Shown: positions 35,910 to 45,720, counted from the first letter of the stretch. The stretch: DNA of 64,000 bases from Mesorhizobium sp. ES1-1 (GCF_020164785.1 NZ_JAIUGX010000012.1:1-64000), one strand, 5' to 3'. Made by a program: numbers and translations. Notes: a model not told the origin generated them from the sequence alone.

Positions 35910-36935
35910 TTACTGGCTGTTCGAAGACGCTCCGCCATTGGCGCCAAAGATGCCGCCACGCTGGCTGACCTGGATGCCGGCGGGTCCAAGGATGATGGCG
36001 AATAGGACTGGCAGGAAGAACAGGATCATCGGCACAGTCAGCTTGGGCGGCAAGGCGGCGGCCTTCTTTTCGGCGATATTCATGCGCATGTCGCGGCTCT
36101 CGGCGGCGAGCACGCGCAACGCGTGCGCAACCGGCGTGCCGTAGCGCTCGGCCTGGACGAGAGCCTGCGTTACCGATTTGACCGATTCCAGGCCGGTACG
36201 GAGCGCGAGGTTCTCATAGGCCTGCTTGCGCTCCTGAAGATAGGAAAGCTCGGCGTTGGTCAGAATGAATTCTTCCGCCAGCGCCACCGATTGCGCGCCG
36301 ATTTCGTCGGCGACCTTGCGCAGCGCCGCTTCCACCGACATGCCCGATTCGACGCAGATCAGCATCAGGTCGAGGGCGTCCGGCCAGGCCTTCTGGATGG
36401 ACTGTTTGCGCTTGGTGGCGCGGTTGTTGACGTACAAAACCGGTGCGTAGAAACCGGCATAGGCCACAACGATGCACACGAAGAACTTGATGGCCATCGG
36501 TCTGTCGGCCATCCCGCCGAGCACGAACAGATAGATCAGCGCCAGGCCGAAGCTGATGAACGGCAAGACCAGGCGGAAGAAGAGGAACCGCGTCAACGGA
36601 TTCTGTCCCCGGAAGCCGGCGACCTTGAGCTTCTGCAATGTGCCTTCGTCGGCCAGCGCGCGGCGGAGATCCAGCCTTTCGACGATGTTGCGCATGCCGA
36701 TCGACTGCTCCTCGCGCAGGCCCTTGCGACGACGATCCGCCTCGACGGCAAGCCTCGCGCGCTGCTTGGCGCGCAGTTCGTCACGTTCCAGCGCGACAGA
36801 TTTCATGCGCGACTTGAGCTGGTTCCCGCTAAATGCCGGCAGCAGGGTGAACATTGTCGCGAACACGGCGATGCCAACAAGCAACGCGATCAGGAAGGTC
36901 GGATCGGTCAGCGACTTGATGACATTGTCGGTCAT
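35910..36935 (-). CDS. tadC: Tad pilus inner-membrane platform protein TadC
   Basis: 341 residues with the type II secretion F-domain (about 180-310) and hydrophobic segments near the start, the middle and the end (LTVPMILFFLPVLFAIILGPAGIQV). With TadB it forms the membrane platform that couples the CpaF ATPase to Flp pilin assembly. It is the last gene of the minus-strand operon, 18 bases after tadB. Confidence 0.9.
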   Translation of the reverse strand: MTDNVIKSLTDPTFLIALLVGIAVFATMFTLLPAFSGNQLKSRMKSVALERDELRAKQRARLAVEADRRRKGLREEQSIGMRNIVERLDLRRALADEGTLQKLKVAGFRGQNPLTRFLFFRLVLPFISFGLALIYLFVLGGMADRPMAIKFFVCIVVAYAGFYAPVLYVNNRATKRKQSIQKAWPDALDLMLICVESGMSVEAALRKVADEIGAQSVALAEEFILTNAELSYLQERKQAYENLALRTGLESVKSVTQALVQAERYGTPVAHALRVLAAESRDMRMNIAEKKAAALPPKLTVPMILFFLPVLFAIILGPAGIQVSQRGGIFGANGGASSNSQ

Positions 36936-36953
36936 GGGTAGGTCCCGAATTCT

Positions 36954-37967
36954 CTAGACATCGAAGTTCATCATCTTGCGCATCACCATGATGCCGATCG
37001 ACATCCAGACGGCGGAGCAACCAAGGACAAGATGTCCGACGCTGGTGGTAAACAGCGGCATGAGGTAGCTCGGGCTCGACAGATAGACGAGGAACGCAAC
37101 GATGAAGGGCAGCGCGCCGATAATGGCCGCGGATGCCTTTGCCTCCATCGACAAGGCCTGCACCTTCGCCTTCATCTTCTTGCGATCGCGCAGCACGCGG
37201 GACAAATTGCCCAATGCTTCCGATAGATTGCCGCCGGCCTGGGCCTGGATCTGGATGACGATTCCGAAGAAGCTGGCCTCCGTACAGGGCATGGTTTCGG
37301 ACATGCGCAAGGCCGCGTCGGGGATCGACAGTCCCATCTGTTGGGAATCCACGATGCGCCTGAATTCCGTCTTCACGGGCTCGGGAGATTCGTTAGCAAT
37401 CAGCCGCACGGCGTCGTTCAGCGGCAGGCCGGACTTGACCGCGCGCACGATGATATCGAGGGCGTTCGGAAATTCGTTGAGAAATGCCTTGACCCTTCGG
37501 TTGCGTCTGAATGAGACGAACCAGCGCGGCAGCCCAAGGCCACCCGCCAGCAGCACGCCGGGCAACACGATCATTGGCGCGCCCACCACAAACGCCACGA
37601 TTGTCAGAGCGAGACCACAAACGACGGAATAGATATAAAAGCGCTCGATGGTGACCACCATGCCCGCCTGACGCAGTTGCGCTTTCAGCGGAGGCTTCTT
37701 GACGAGCAAGTCTTTGGATTTCTGCTTGTCATCCAGTTCCTTCAGCGAATCCTGAACCGACTTTCGCCGCTTGGCCGCCTCGGCGACACGGTCGCGCGAG
37801 GCCTTGACGACGGACCGATCCGTCTCCGCGAACTTGATCGTTTCAAGCCGCTTGCCGACCTGTCTCTCGTTGCTCATGCGGGTGAACAGGAACGCATAGG
37901 CGACCGCGCCGGCGCTGAAGCCGGCGAGTACGACAAACGCCAATATGGTGCCGTCAATTCCAAACAT
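36954..37967 (-). CDS. tadB: Tad pilus inner-membrane platform protein TadB
   Basis: 337 residues, GspF/TadB family: a first membrane helix (about 7-27), a cytoplasmic helical region, paired membrane helices, then the F-domain with AVKSGLPLNDAVRLIANESPEPVKTEF and AQAGGNLSEALGNLSRVLRDRKKMKAKVQALS, and two C-terminal helices. It is the partner of TadC in the pilus motor platform and is 20 bases after cpaF. Confidence 0.92.
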   Translation of the reverse strand: MFGIDGTILAFVVLAGFSAGAVAYAFLFTRMSNERQVGKRLETIKFAETDRSVVKASRDRVAEAAKRRKSVQDSLKELDDKQKSKDLLVKKPPLKAQLRQAGMVVTIERFYIYSVVCGLALTIVAFVVGAPMIVLPGVLLAGGLGLPRWFVSFRRNRRVKAFLNEFPNALDIIVRAVKSGLPLNDAVRLIANESPEPVKTEFRRIVDSQQMGLSIPDAALRMSETMPCTEASFFGIVIQIQAQAGGNLSEALGNLSRVLRDRKKMKAKVQALSMEAKASAAIIGALPFIVAFLVYLSSPSYLMPLFTTSVGHLVLGCSAVWMSIGIMVMRKMMNFDV

Positions 37968-37987
37968 TGGCCAGAACCCCCGCGCCG

Positions 37988-39487
37988 TCAGTCAGCGCGT
38001 TTCTCCATCGCCTCAAGCGCCACGGCAAGACGCTGCTCCTCGCCGTAGTACCGGGCCCGCTCCCAGAAATGGGGCCGACCGATGCCGGTCGACACATGCT
38101 CACCCATGAGCCTGCCATTCGCATCCTCGCCCTTGATGTTGTAGAGGACGATATCCTGCGTAATGATCACATCGCCCTCCATGCCGATCACCTCGGTGAT
38201 GTGGGTGATGCGGCGTGACCCGTCGCGCAGACGCGCCGCCTGGATGATCACGTCGATGGATCCGACCACAATTTCGCGCACGGTCTTCTGCGGCAGGGAA
38301 TAGCCCCCCATGGCGATCATGGACTCGATACGGTTCAGGCATTCGCGGGGACTGTTCGAGTGGATCGTGCCCATCGAGCCGTCGTGACCCGTGTTCATAG
38401 CCTGCAGAAGGTCGAAAACCTCGGGTCCGCGGACTTCGCCGACGATGATGCGCTCGGGCCGCATGCGCAGGCAGTTCTTGACCAGATCGCGCATCGTTAT
38501 CTCGCCCTCTCCCTCAAGATTAGGCGGGCGGGTCTCGAGACGCACGACATGCGGTTGCTGCAGTTGCAACTCCGCGGAGTCCTCGCAGGTGATGACGCGC
38601 TCCTCGCGATCAATATAGTTAGTCAGGCAATTGAGAAGCGTCGTCTTGCCCGAGCCGGTGCCGCCCGAGATGACGATGTTGCAGCGAACACGGCTGATGA
38701 TTTTGAGCACCTCGGCGCCCTGCGGCGAGATGGCGCCGAACTTGACCAGCTGGTCGAGCGTCAGCTTATCCTTCTTGAATTTTCGGATGGTGAGCGTGGC
38801 GCCATCGATGGAAAGCGGCGGCGCGATGACATTGACGCGTGAACCGTCGGGAAGGCGCGCGTCGCAGATCGGGCTCGATTCATCCACGCGACGGCCAACC
38901 TGGCTGACGATGCGCTGGCAGATGTTAAGGAGCTGCTGGTTGTCGCGAAAGCGGATGCCGGTCTGTTCGACCTTGCCATTGACTTCGATGTAGACGTTCT
39001 TGGAGCCGTTGACCATGATGTCGGCGATGTCGTCGCGTGCCAGCAACGGTTCGAGCGGCCCATAGCCAAGCACGTCGTTGCAGATATCATCGAGCAGTTC
39101 TTCCTGCTCGGCGATCGTCATCGCGAAATTCTTTATAGCGATGATATCGTTGACGATGTCGCGGATTTCCTCGCGCGCGCTGTCGGCATCGAGCTTGGCA
39201 AGCTGCGACAGATCGATCGTATCGATGAGCGCGGAGAAAACCTGGCTCTTGGTGTCGTAGTAACTTTCGCTTTTCTCACGCGTGCCCCGCTTGGGCTCGG
39301 GTGCCAATGGCGGCGCCTCGACCGTGCGGCGGGCCGGCGGTGCGACGGGCGAGCCCGACGCACTTCCGGCCTGTCTGGCAAGAACCGCCGTATCGGCGGT
39401 CGCCGCTGGTGCAACGGCGGCTGGTGTTGGCTGACGGAATTCCGGCGTGAACCGATTACCGTCGTCGCTGCCTCTTTTACCAAACAT
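37988..39487 (-). CDS. cpaF: Tad pilus assembly ATPase CpaF/TadA
   Basis: 499 residues, secretion ATPase of the VirB11/GspE superfamily. The Walker A is [13 protein letters not shown] near residue 280. Walker B and His-box regions follow ([39 protein letters not shown]). It powers pilin extension, and probably retraction, at the inner membrane. The N-terminal 100 residues are Ala/Pro-rich and poorly conserved. It is 29 bases after cpaE. Confidence 0.95.
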   Translation of the reverse strand: MFGKRGSDDGNRFTPEFRQPTPAAVAPAATADTAVLARQAGSASGSPVAPPARRTVEAPPLAPEPKRGTREKSESYYDTKSQVFSALIDTIDLSQLAKLDADSAREEIRDIVNDIIAIKNFAMTIAEQEELLDDICNDVLGYGPLEPLLARDDIADIMVNGSKNVYIEVNGKVEQTGIRFRDNQQLLNICQRIVSQVGRRVDESSPICDARLPDGSRVNVIAPPLSIDGATLTIRKFKKDKLTLDQLVKFGAISPQGAEVLKIISRVRCNIVISGGTGSGKTTLLNCLTNYIDREERVITCEDSAELQLQQPHVVRLETRPPNLEGEGEITMRDLVKNCLRMRPERIIVGEVRGPEVFDLLQAMNTGHDGSMGTIHSNSPRECLNRIESMIAMGGYSLPQKTVREIVVGSIDVIIQAARLRDGSRRITHITEVIGMEGDVIITQDIVLYNIKGEDANGRLMGEHVSTGIGRPHFWERARYYGEEQRLAVALEAMEKRAD

Positions 39488-39516
39488 GATCGGTTACCGA
39501 TTCCACAGCTGAAGGG

Positions 39517-40806
39517 TTACTTCTTGCCACGCGAGAGCTTGCCAAGCAGGTTGCCAAGCCCGGGCTTCTTCTTCGCTTTGATTTCGCTGCGCCCGGTTAG
39601 CACGTGCGCGATCTCGTTGATCATGGCGACAACCGGGTTCTTGGCATCCATTTCGCCGAGCATGCGCCCATTGTTGGCGGCATTGCCAAACAACAGCGGA
39701 TCGAAACCGATGACCGACATGGGCGACAGGCCAAGCGGTTCAGCAAAATCGGATGGTGCGATCTCTGGACGCTTGGGGACGCCGGCCTGGTTGATGATCA
39801 GCTTGGGTGGCGGATCGTTGGGGCGAAGCCGCTTCAACATGTCGAGAAGGTTCTTGGTGTTGCGCAGATTGGCCAGTTCGGGGGTCGCCGTGATGACAAT
39901 CTCATCCGCCTTGACCAAGGTGTTCTTTGCCCAGCCTGTCCAGATGTGGGGAATATCGAGCACAAGCAGCGGCACACTGCGCTGGGCGGTGTCGATGAGC
40001 TGGGTGAAAGCCTCCGGATCGAAATCGTAGACGCGGTCCAGGGTCGACGGTGCCGCCAGCAGCGACAAGTGCTCGGCGCACTGCGTCAGCAGCCGATCGA
40101 GATAGACCTCGTCGATGCGTTCCGGCGAGAACACGGCCTCGGCGATGCCTTGTGCCGGATCCTGGTCGAAATTGATGTTGGCCGTGCCGAATGCAAGATC
40201 GAGATCGGCGACGACCACTTCGGACTTGAACAGCGCGGACATCGCCCACGCCACATTGTGGGCCATCGTCGAGGAGCCGACCCCGCCCTTGGCTCCGATA
40301 AAGGCGATCGAACGGCCGAGCGGTTCGGCTTCCGGATCGACAAAGATCGACGACACCACGCTGATGATGTCGGCCATCGACACCGGTGCGATGACATATT
40401 CGGAAATACCGTTGCGGATGAGTTCGCGGTAGAGACCGACATCATTGTAATGGCCGATCACCACTACTTTGGAGCTCGGATCGCAATATTCCGACAGGTG
40501 CGCGAGTTGCTCAAGCAGTTGCTTCGGCTCGCTTCGCGATTCCAGCAGGATCAGATTGGGCGTCGGGGCCGTCTGGTAGAATTCGATCGCGGTCGGCACG
40601 CCACCCATATGCACTTTGAGATGCGCTTTCGACATGCGCCGATCCTCGCCGGCGCGTTCGACCGGATTGGCAACGCCCTCGGTCTCGCAGAATGCCTGGA
40701 TCGAGATGCGCGGAATTGGCCGCAATGCGTGCATCGCAGCCAGGTCCTGCTGCGAGGCGTCGCTGCCGTCAACGGGGGCATCGTAGGCAAGGTTGCTCAT
40801 GGTCAT
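39517..40806 (-). CDS. cpaE: Pilus assembly protein CpaE/TadZ (MinD-like, receiver-like N domain)
   Basis: 429 residues. The N-terminal part (about 50-150) resembles a degenerate response-regulator receiver. The C-terminal part is a ParA/MinD-type ATPase with deviant Walker A AFIGAKGGVGSSTMAHN near residue 168; the usual KGGVGKT lysine at the last position is replaced by Ser. TadZ/CpaE proteins localise the Tad machinery to a cell pole. ATG 40806 and ATG 40800 are both possible starts. Confidence 0.9.
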   Translation of the reverse strand: MTMSNLAYDAPVDGSDASQQDLAAMHALRPIPRISIQAFCETEGVANPVERAGEDRRMSKAHLKVHMGGVPTAIEFYQTAPTPNLILLESRSEPKQLLEQLAHLSEYCDPSSKVVVIGHYNDVGLYRELIRNGISEYVIAPVSMADIISVVSSIFVDPEAEPLGRSIAFIGAKGGVGSSTMAHNVAWAMSALFKSEVVVADLDLAFGTANINFDQDPAQGIAEAVFSPERIDEVYLDRLLTQCAEHLSLLAAPSTLDRVYDFDPEAFTQLIDTAQRSVPLLVLDIPHIWTGWAKNTLVKADEIVITATPELANLRNTKNLLDMLKRLRPNDPPPKLIINQAGVPKRPEIAPSDFAEPLGLSPMSVIGFDPLLFGNAANNGRMLGEMDAKNPVVAMINEIAHVLTGRSEIKAKKKPGLGNLLGKLSRGKK

Positions 40807-40842
40807 GCTCTTTCCCGTGACTTCTCTTCCTAAAGACGCGGC

Positions 40843-41577
40843 TTAGTACGTCACTTCCGAATTGCCGAGGAACTCGTCCGAGATGCCTCTCGAACGGTAG
40901 ACATCGATCACCTCGCCGCGATTTTCCGCGTCAATGGTGGTTTGCTTGCGCGGACCGAGCAGATCGTTGGGATTGGCCATCTGCGCAGCCAGGTTGTTCT
41001 GATAGGAGCAGCCGAAATCGGCGTAGTGCTTGTTCTCAGAGGTATCGCCCAGGTCGGCGGGCCAACGTCCGCATTTGCCGGTTTGGGCCCGCACAGTGAT
41101 GTAGGCGACGCGCACCGGCGAGGATATCTCGCTGGACGCCGCCTGATAGGATGTGACGACAATCCGGCCCCGCTTGATGCCGCTGGCGATGGCGAGCCTG
41201 GCAAAATCGCGCGCGGCGGCCGTCGCGGCGACCTCGTTGGCCGACCCGCTCGGAACCTGGATCGTCAGCGTGGGGGCGGCACTCCTGTCATATCCGTCCA
41301 GAAAGCCGAGCAGCGTATCCCGCTGCGAACGGGTCATGCCGCGGTCACCGGCGCCGACAGCCAGGTCGATCTTCTGGTTCTTTTCGGCGATCACGATCGG
41401 ATGGTTGGTGCGATAGTCATCGGGGATGGCCCCTACAGTAATGCTATCGCGCTGGGCACAGCCGGCCAGTAGCGCGGCAACCGCAACGGCCAGCAGAGAG
41501 ACAGCTTGCCGATGGATCCGCGAACGGCCGGACCGCATCGTGGCGATGGTCCTTGCCTTCAATACTGACTGAGACAT
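40843..41577 (-). CDS. cpaD: CpaD-family pilus biogenesis lipoprotein
   Basis: 244 residues. The signal peptide ends in the lipobox LLAGC near residue 40; the mature part shows the CpaD pattern (ITVGAIPDDYRTNHPIVIAEKNQKIDLAVG, then CGRWPADLGDTSENKHYADFGCSYQNNLAAQMANPNDLLGPR). It is a periplasmic or outer-membrane lipoprotein of the Tad secretin complex. It lies between the secretin and cpaE, with gaps of 14 and 36 bases. Confidence 0.92.
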   Translation of the reverse strand: MSQSVLKARTIATMRSGRSRIHRQAVSLLAVAVAALLAGCAQRDSITVGAIPDDYRTNHPIVIAEKNQKIDLAVGAGDRGMTRSQRDTLLGFLDGYDRSAAPTLTIQVPSGSANEVAATAAARDFARLAIASGIKRGRIVVTSYQAASSEISSPVRVAYITVRAQTGKCGRWPADLGDTSENKHYADFGCSYQNNLAAQMANPNDLLGPRKQTTIDAENRGEVIDVYRSRGISDEFLGNSEVTY

Positions 41578-41591
41578 GTCCGTTTCCCCGC

Positions 41592-43124
41592 TTACTTGTA
41601 GATGAAGCCGACAACGCCGTGGTAGCGGCCGTTGGGCTTGTTCGTCTGCATGGTGCCGTAGACCCGATTGACGCGGCCAAGGAACATTCCGGCGCCGTCG
41701 CTCGGGGCGTTGAAATTGTCGTCGGGCTTGGCAAGCTCGTTGCGCGCCACCGGCTTCACTAGATAGGGCGTGATGATGATGACGAGTTCGCTTTCGTTGC
41801 GCACGAAATCCTTGCTGCGGAACAGCGTTCCGAGCACAGGTATCTTGGTGAGACCAGGCAGTCCCGCAACGGCTTGGCGAATATCGTCGCGGACAAGTCC
41901 CGCAATCATCATCGAGCCACCCGACGGCAACTCGACGGTGGTGTCGGCAAGCCGTTTGCGGATAGACAATATCGACATCCCCTGCAGGCCCAGATTACTC
42001 TGGCCTCCAGCTTCCAACGTGCCTGAACCCTCGGTGGTTGGCTCCGAGACGGAGGTTCGCACCTTAAGACTGATCCGGCCTGCCGACAGAACCACGGGCT
42101 GAAATTCAAGGCCTATGCCATATTCGACTTTGTCAAAGGTGTATGTGGTGTTGCCTGTCTTGTTGTCGTCCGACACGTTGCCTGAGCGCCCGGAGACCAG
42201 ATTGAACTCGCCACCGACCTTGAACGTTGCCTTTTCACCCGAAACAGCCGTGAGAGTCGGTTCGGCAAGCGTCTTCATGACGCCGCTCTGTTCCATGGCG
42301 TTGATGTAGGATTGAAGACCAGAAGTCGCGAACCCCAAGCCGGATGTCGATGAAAGGGGCTTGCCCAACCCGAAGCTGGGCGAACTCTGCGCGCCGTAGC
42401 TGATGCCGTTGCTGCCGCCGCTCCCTACCATGTTGACGCCGAGCTGCTTCATCACCGAGCGGCTGACCTCGGCGACAGTCACCTTGAGCGTTACCTGGTC
42501 GTCGCCAGTGATCTGGAGCAGGTTGACGATCCTGCTGGTGCGGCGTTCCTGATCGGGGTTGTTGATGTCGACACCGCTCTGGGTGGAACCGCCGGATGCC
42601 GTCTGTGAATATTGTCCCGTCGTCGCTTCACCGCCGGAGACGAAGATCGTGGCCAGATCGACCGCCCGCTTCGCGTCCAGCGGCGTGTCGACCATGCCGG
42701 TCAGGACGACGTTGTCGTTGAGCAGTTCGACCTTGACCTCGGAGGTTGGAATGAAGCGCTTGATATAGTCCTCGAGGCCGGCAACGTCTCGTTCGATGGC
42801 AAGGTCGAGGCTGACGATCTGTTCGCCATTCGGGCCGAAGACGAAGATGTTTGTTTCGCCGACCGCCTTTCCGAACAGATAGATGCGTCTCGCGGTGCGC
42901 GTCACCGCGTCCGCCACCGCCGGATTGGCGACAAGGATATCGTAGGCGTCGCTGGGCAGATCGATCACCACCGATTTGTTGAGCCCAAGCTTGACGCGCT
43001 GGGTGGCCGTCGAAGCCCTCACTTGCGCATTCTTTGCCTCGACGACGCCTTGCACGTTTGTTCCGACGAGCAGCAGGCCCAATGCCGCGGCCACAACCGC
43101 CGGCAGTCTACCATTTAGCCTCAT
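41592..43124 (-). CDS. cpaC: Tad outer-membrane secretin CpaC/RcpA
   Basis: 510 residues. It has a signal peptide, an N-terminal pilus domain (about 35-120, RVKLGLNKSVVIDLPSDAYDILVANPAVADAVTRTARRIYLFGKAVGETNIFVFG), a BON-like segment, and the C-terminal secretin domain (about 245-460) that forms the outer-membrane ring. The start overlaps the cpaB stop by 4 bases (ATGA). Confidence 0.94.
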   Translation of the reverse strand: MRLNGRLPAVVAAALGLLLVGTNVQGVVEAKNAQVRASTATQRVKLGLNKSVVIDLPSDAYDILVANPAVADAVTRTARRIYLFGKAVGETNIFVFGPNGEQIVSLDLAIERDVAGLEDYIKRFIPTSEVKVELLNDNVVLTGMVDTPLDAKRAVDLATIFVSGGEATTGQYSQTASGGSTQSGVDINNPDQERRTSRIVNLLQITGDDQVTLKVTVAEVSRSVMKQLGVNMVGSGGSNGISYGAQSSPSFGLGKPLSSTSGLGFATSGLQSYINAMEQSGVMKTLAEPTLTAVSGEKATFKVGGEFNLVSGRSGNVSDDNKTGNTTYTFDKVEYGIGLEFQPVVLSAGRISLKVRTSVSEPTTEGSGTLEAGGQSNLGLQGMSILSIRKRLADTTVELPSGGSMMIAGLVRDDIRQAVAGLPGLTKIPVLGTLFRSKDFVRNESELVIIITPYLVKPVARNELAKPDDNFNAPSDGAGMFLGRVNRVYGTMQTNKPNGRYHGVVGFIYK

Positions 43125-43933
43125 TTCCTTGCCCCTACTTCGGAAACTTCGCCCGACTTGATCAGTCTCACCGTGCCGCCGCGGCCATTGCCGGAGACGA
43201 GATAGTCGGCCTGGTCCAGGTTCTTTTCCTGGGTGTCCGATATCGCCCGCAGCGACAGCGTCAGGCGATCGGCCATCTGTTGGGCAACCGTGATGATTTC
43301 GGCCTGCTGCGGCGTCAATTCCAGCGTGGCGGTCTGGCCGACTTTGGTTTTCTTGCCTTCCTCGTCTTCCTGGATGGTCTGGTCGATCGCCAGGACGCGG
43401 ATGTTCTTGAGGATGGTTTCGGTGTTGAAGCCCGTGCCACCCGTGGTGGCGTCGGCCCTACGTGTCATGATGACGTCGACAAAATCGTTTGGCAGAATGA
43501 AGCCGCCGGCCGAGGTATCGGCGGATATGGCGGTGGCCACCGCCCGCATGCCGGAAGGGAGGATCGAGGACATGAAGGTCTGCCCTTCACCGATTAGCTT
43601 TGAGCGGCGCAGCGGCTCCCCGGTATACATCGCCATGCGGGCAACCGAGCCCTTCAGCTTCTCCAGGGCATCGGGCTCGGCGGCGCGGGTAATGAAATTG
43701 GCGTTGATCCCATCGGCCGGCCAGGATTGCCAGGCGATGTTGTTCTCCAGCGGCATGCCCATGGGGACGTCTCCCGACAGCACGAGGACGTCCTGAAGGG
43801 CAACCGCAGGCGCCTTGGGACCGGAATCAACGACGATCTGGGGTGGTGGTACCACCATCTTCTTGGCGACATAGCCGGCGCCACCCGCCGCGGCCACCGC
43901 CACGCTCAGAATAATCAATCGGGATGCTGGCAT
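43121..43933 (-). CDS. cpaB: Flp pilus assembly protein CpaB/RcpC
   Basis: 270 residues. The N-terminal membrane segment (RLIILSVAVAAAGGAGYV) is followed by an SAF-type domain (about 45-110) and the RcpC/CpaB domain (QTFMSSILPSGMRAVATAISADTSAGGFILPNDFVDVIMTRRA). It links the secretin to the periplasm. I chose ATG 43933 because it puts the signal segment at the N terminus; the frame is open to 43990. It is the first gene of the cpaB-tadC operon. Confidence 0.92.
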   Translation of the reverse strand: MPASRLIILSVAVAAAGGAGYVAKKMVVPPPQIVVDSGPKAPAVALQDVLVLSGDVPMGMPLENNIAWQSWPADGINANFITRAAEPDALEKLKGSVARMAMYTGEPLRRSKLIGEGQTFMSSILPSGMRAVATAISADTSAGGFILPNDFVDVIMTRRADATTGGTGFNTETILKNIRVLAIDQTIQEDEEGKKTKVGQTATLELTPQQAEIITVAQQMADRLTLSLRAISDTQEKNLDQADYLVSGNGRGGTVRLIKSGEVSEVGARK

Positions 43934-44144
43934 CTGTCCGAACCTCGCCCTTGGCAAACCACCTAGCCAGGCCGGACTTTGCAGCGGCAATCGTCAAAAC
44001 AAGGTTAATGCAATGCTTACGATCGTGATTAATTTAAGGTTTACATAAATTGGGTGGACATCGCCGTGGACTACTCGATGTGCAGCATCTTGCCAGCGTT
44101 CAAGACGGCATAGCAACAGATCAACTAAGCGGCTTCGACCGAAC

Positions 44145-44663
44145 TCAGCTTGCCAGTCTGGCAAGCGCCCAAACCATCAATGGGGAATCGGGGTAGGTCA
44201 GCAACCCGCCAAGGCCCAACGCTATGCCGTAGGGGACGCCGGCTTTCTGATCGGCGAGATGGCGAAGAAACGGGTTTCCGCTCGTGACGGTCGCAAGCGG
44301 CGATTTACGGTAGATAAGAATAGCAATGGTCAACAGGCCGCCGATGAACGTAGCGGCAACGAGATATTCTGCGAGGTGGATATTTAGCCCCATCCACACG
44401 GCAGTGGCGGCAAGCAGCTTGGCGTCGCCGCCACCCATGCCGCCCAAGGCGAACAGGCCGAATGTGCAGGCGAGGACGACGGCGCCGGCGGCGAAATGTC
44501 CGCCATATGTCGCCCATGGCATGCCGGTCAGCGGAGCAACCACCGCGAAAACGACAAGAAGCAACACCGGCACGCGATTGGCGATCGTCATCGACAGCAT
44601 GTCGGAGATCGCCGCAAAAAGCATGCAGAATGGGAAAACCACAAAGATCAGGGCTTCAAGCAT
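44145..44663 (-). CDS. cpaA: Prepilin peptidase, A24 family (CpaA/TadV)
   Basis: 172 residues with about six hydrophobic segments. The two catalytic aspartates of the A24 family are recognisable: one in AISDMLSM near residue 21 and one in the GGGDAKLLAA motif near 78. It cleaves, and may methylate, the Flp prepilin. It lies downstream of the flp gene on the same strand, past a terminator. Confidence 0.92.
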   Translation of the reverse strand: MLEALIFVVFPFCMLFAAISDMLSMTIANRVPVLLLVVFAVVAPLTGMPWATYGGHFAAGAVVLACTFGLFALGGMGGGDAKLLAATAVWMGLNIHLAEYLVAATFIGGLLTIAILIYRKSPLATVTSGNPFLRHLADQKAGVPYGIALGLGGLLTYPDSPLMVWALARLAS

Positions 44664-44753
44664 CGGCTCCGCGCCTATGTTCAAATTTACCAGCCCCGGA
44701 CCATGGGCCGGCAGGATTAATTCTTGATGAGTCCAGGAAACGAAAAGCGCCTC

Positions 44754-44791
44754 CCAAAAGCAACAAGGGCCGCCGGCCGGCAGCCCTTGTT
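44754..44791 (-). terminator. Terminator after the flp pilin gene
   Basis: The arms at 44762-44770 (AACAAGGGC) and 44783-44791 (GCCCTTGTT) form a 9-bp stem with a GC-rich loop, followed by TGCTTTT on the minus strand. It lies 24 bases beyond the flp stop and before cpaA. It probably ends most pilin transcripts. Confidence 0.65.
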
Positions 44792-44814
44792 TACAAGACG
44801 ATCGGCTAGTTCGA

Positions 44815-44979
44815 TTAGTTGATCGAGGTCGAGATCGTGGTGAACTTGGCGTTCAGGGCATTGCCGAGAGCGGTGGCGCCGGTGATGATGGCGAGCGCGA
44901 TCAGAGCAGCGATCAGGCCATATTCAATAGCGGTCGCGCCGGATTCGTCCTTCACAAAGCGTGCGATAAGGTTAGACAT
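44815..44979 (-). CDS. Flp-type type IVb pilin
   Basis: 54 residues. The Flp motif SGATAIEYGLIAALIALAIITG shows the cleavage point after Gly, with Glu at position +5 and Tyr at +6, followed by the hydrophobic helix. GGAG lies 7 bases before the ATG; the frame extends upstream but that part is not pilin-like. It is the major pilus subunit, alone on its transcript by the position of its terminator, with a long divergent promoter region. Confidence 0.93.
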   Translation of the reverse strand: MSNLIARFVKDESGATAIEYGLIAALIALAIITGATALGNALNAKFTTISTSIN

Positions 44980-45297
44980 TTGAGAGCTCCTACTCCACGT
45001 GTTACAGCACTCCGTCAACTTCTGTGTTGGTTGATCGGATATCGCTAATCTAAGGAGAAGCTCTTTCGATCGGCTTAAGAAACAGCCTTACCGATTCCTT
45101 TCGCGAATCGAACATATTGCATGGTTAACTCGGGACTAAATTGCGGTGTGGCCGGCGTGTAACCGGGTATCTCCAACAACCCATGCGCTTACAAGTGAGA
45201 GCCGTCGGCGATGCCGTTTCAAGAAGGCCGGCTTAACCGTTGGTTCACCAATCCCGTTCATAATCTATTGAACAATCTGCTTGCGTGGAGCGCTCCA
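44980..45297. promoter_or_regulatory. Divergent promoter region of the pilin gene
   Basis: 318 bases without a gene. On the minus strand a CtrA-like TTAG-N7-TTAAC lies at 45124-45139. Two GANTC sites (45093-45097 and 45105-45109) form an inverted repeat CGATTC / GAATCG at 45092-45110. Both types of site are used in alphaproteobacterial cell-cycle control. Assignment is inferred. Confidence 0.45.
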
Positions 45298-45720
45298 ATG
45301 GTCGAACCGAGATCGTCATATCTGATTGCCGCGCTTCTTGCGGTTACGACGCTCGCCACGCCTGCCATGGCCGGCGCCGGCATTGAGGTGACGATGAATC
45401 AGGCCAAGATCGTGAAGCTGTCGCGCCCGGCCGATACCATCGTGGTCGGCAACCCGGCAATCGCCGACGCTTCCGTGCAGGATGCCTCGACCATCGTTCT
45501 CACCGGCAAGGGCTTTGGGGTCACAAATCTCGTCATCCTCGATCCTGCCGGCAAGCCGATCATCGATGAGCAGGTTACCGTGGTGCGCCAGGATGCCTCC
45601 TCGGTGCGCATCTATCGGCGCGCCGAAATACAGACCATGTCTTGTACGCCCTATTGCGAAAGCTCCTACAAGAGCGATGCGGAGAAGTCGTCGGAAGCAG
45701 AGATGAGCATCGGCCGCTAG
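45298..45720 (+). CDS. Stand-alone pilus-assembly N-terminal domain protein (CpaC N-domain-like)
   Basis: 140 residues: a signal peptide (about 1-28) and then one copy of the domain found at the N terminus of Tad secretins (VTMNQAKIVKLSRPADTIVVGNPAIADASVQDASTIVLTGKGFGVTNLVILDPAGKPI). Two cysteines occur near the end (MSCTPYC). It is about one quarter of CpaC in length and has no secretin barrel. GGAG lies 7 bases before ATG 45298. It is divergent from flp. It may sit in the periplasm as an accessory to the secretin complex. Confidence 0.85.
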   Translation: MVEPRSSYLIAALLAVTTLATPAMAGAGIEVTMNQAKIVKLSRPADTIVVGNPAIADASVQDASTIVLTGKGFGVTNLVILDPAGKPIIDEQVTVVRQDASSVRIYRRAEIQTMSCTPYCESSYKSDAEKSSEAEMSIGR

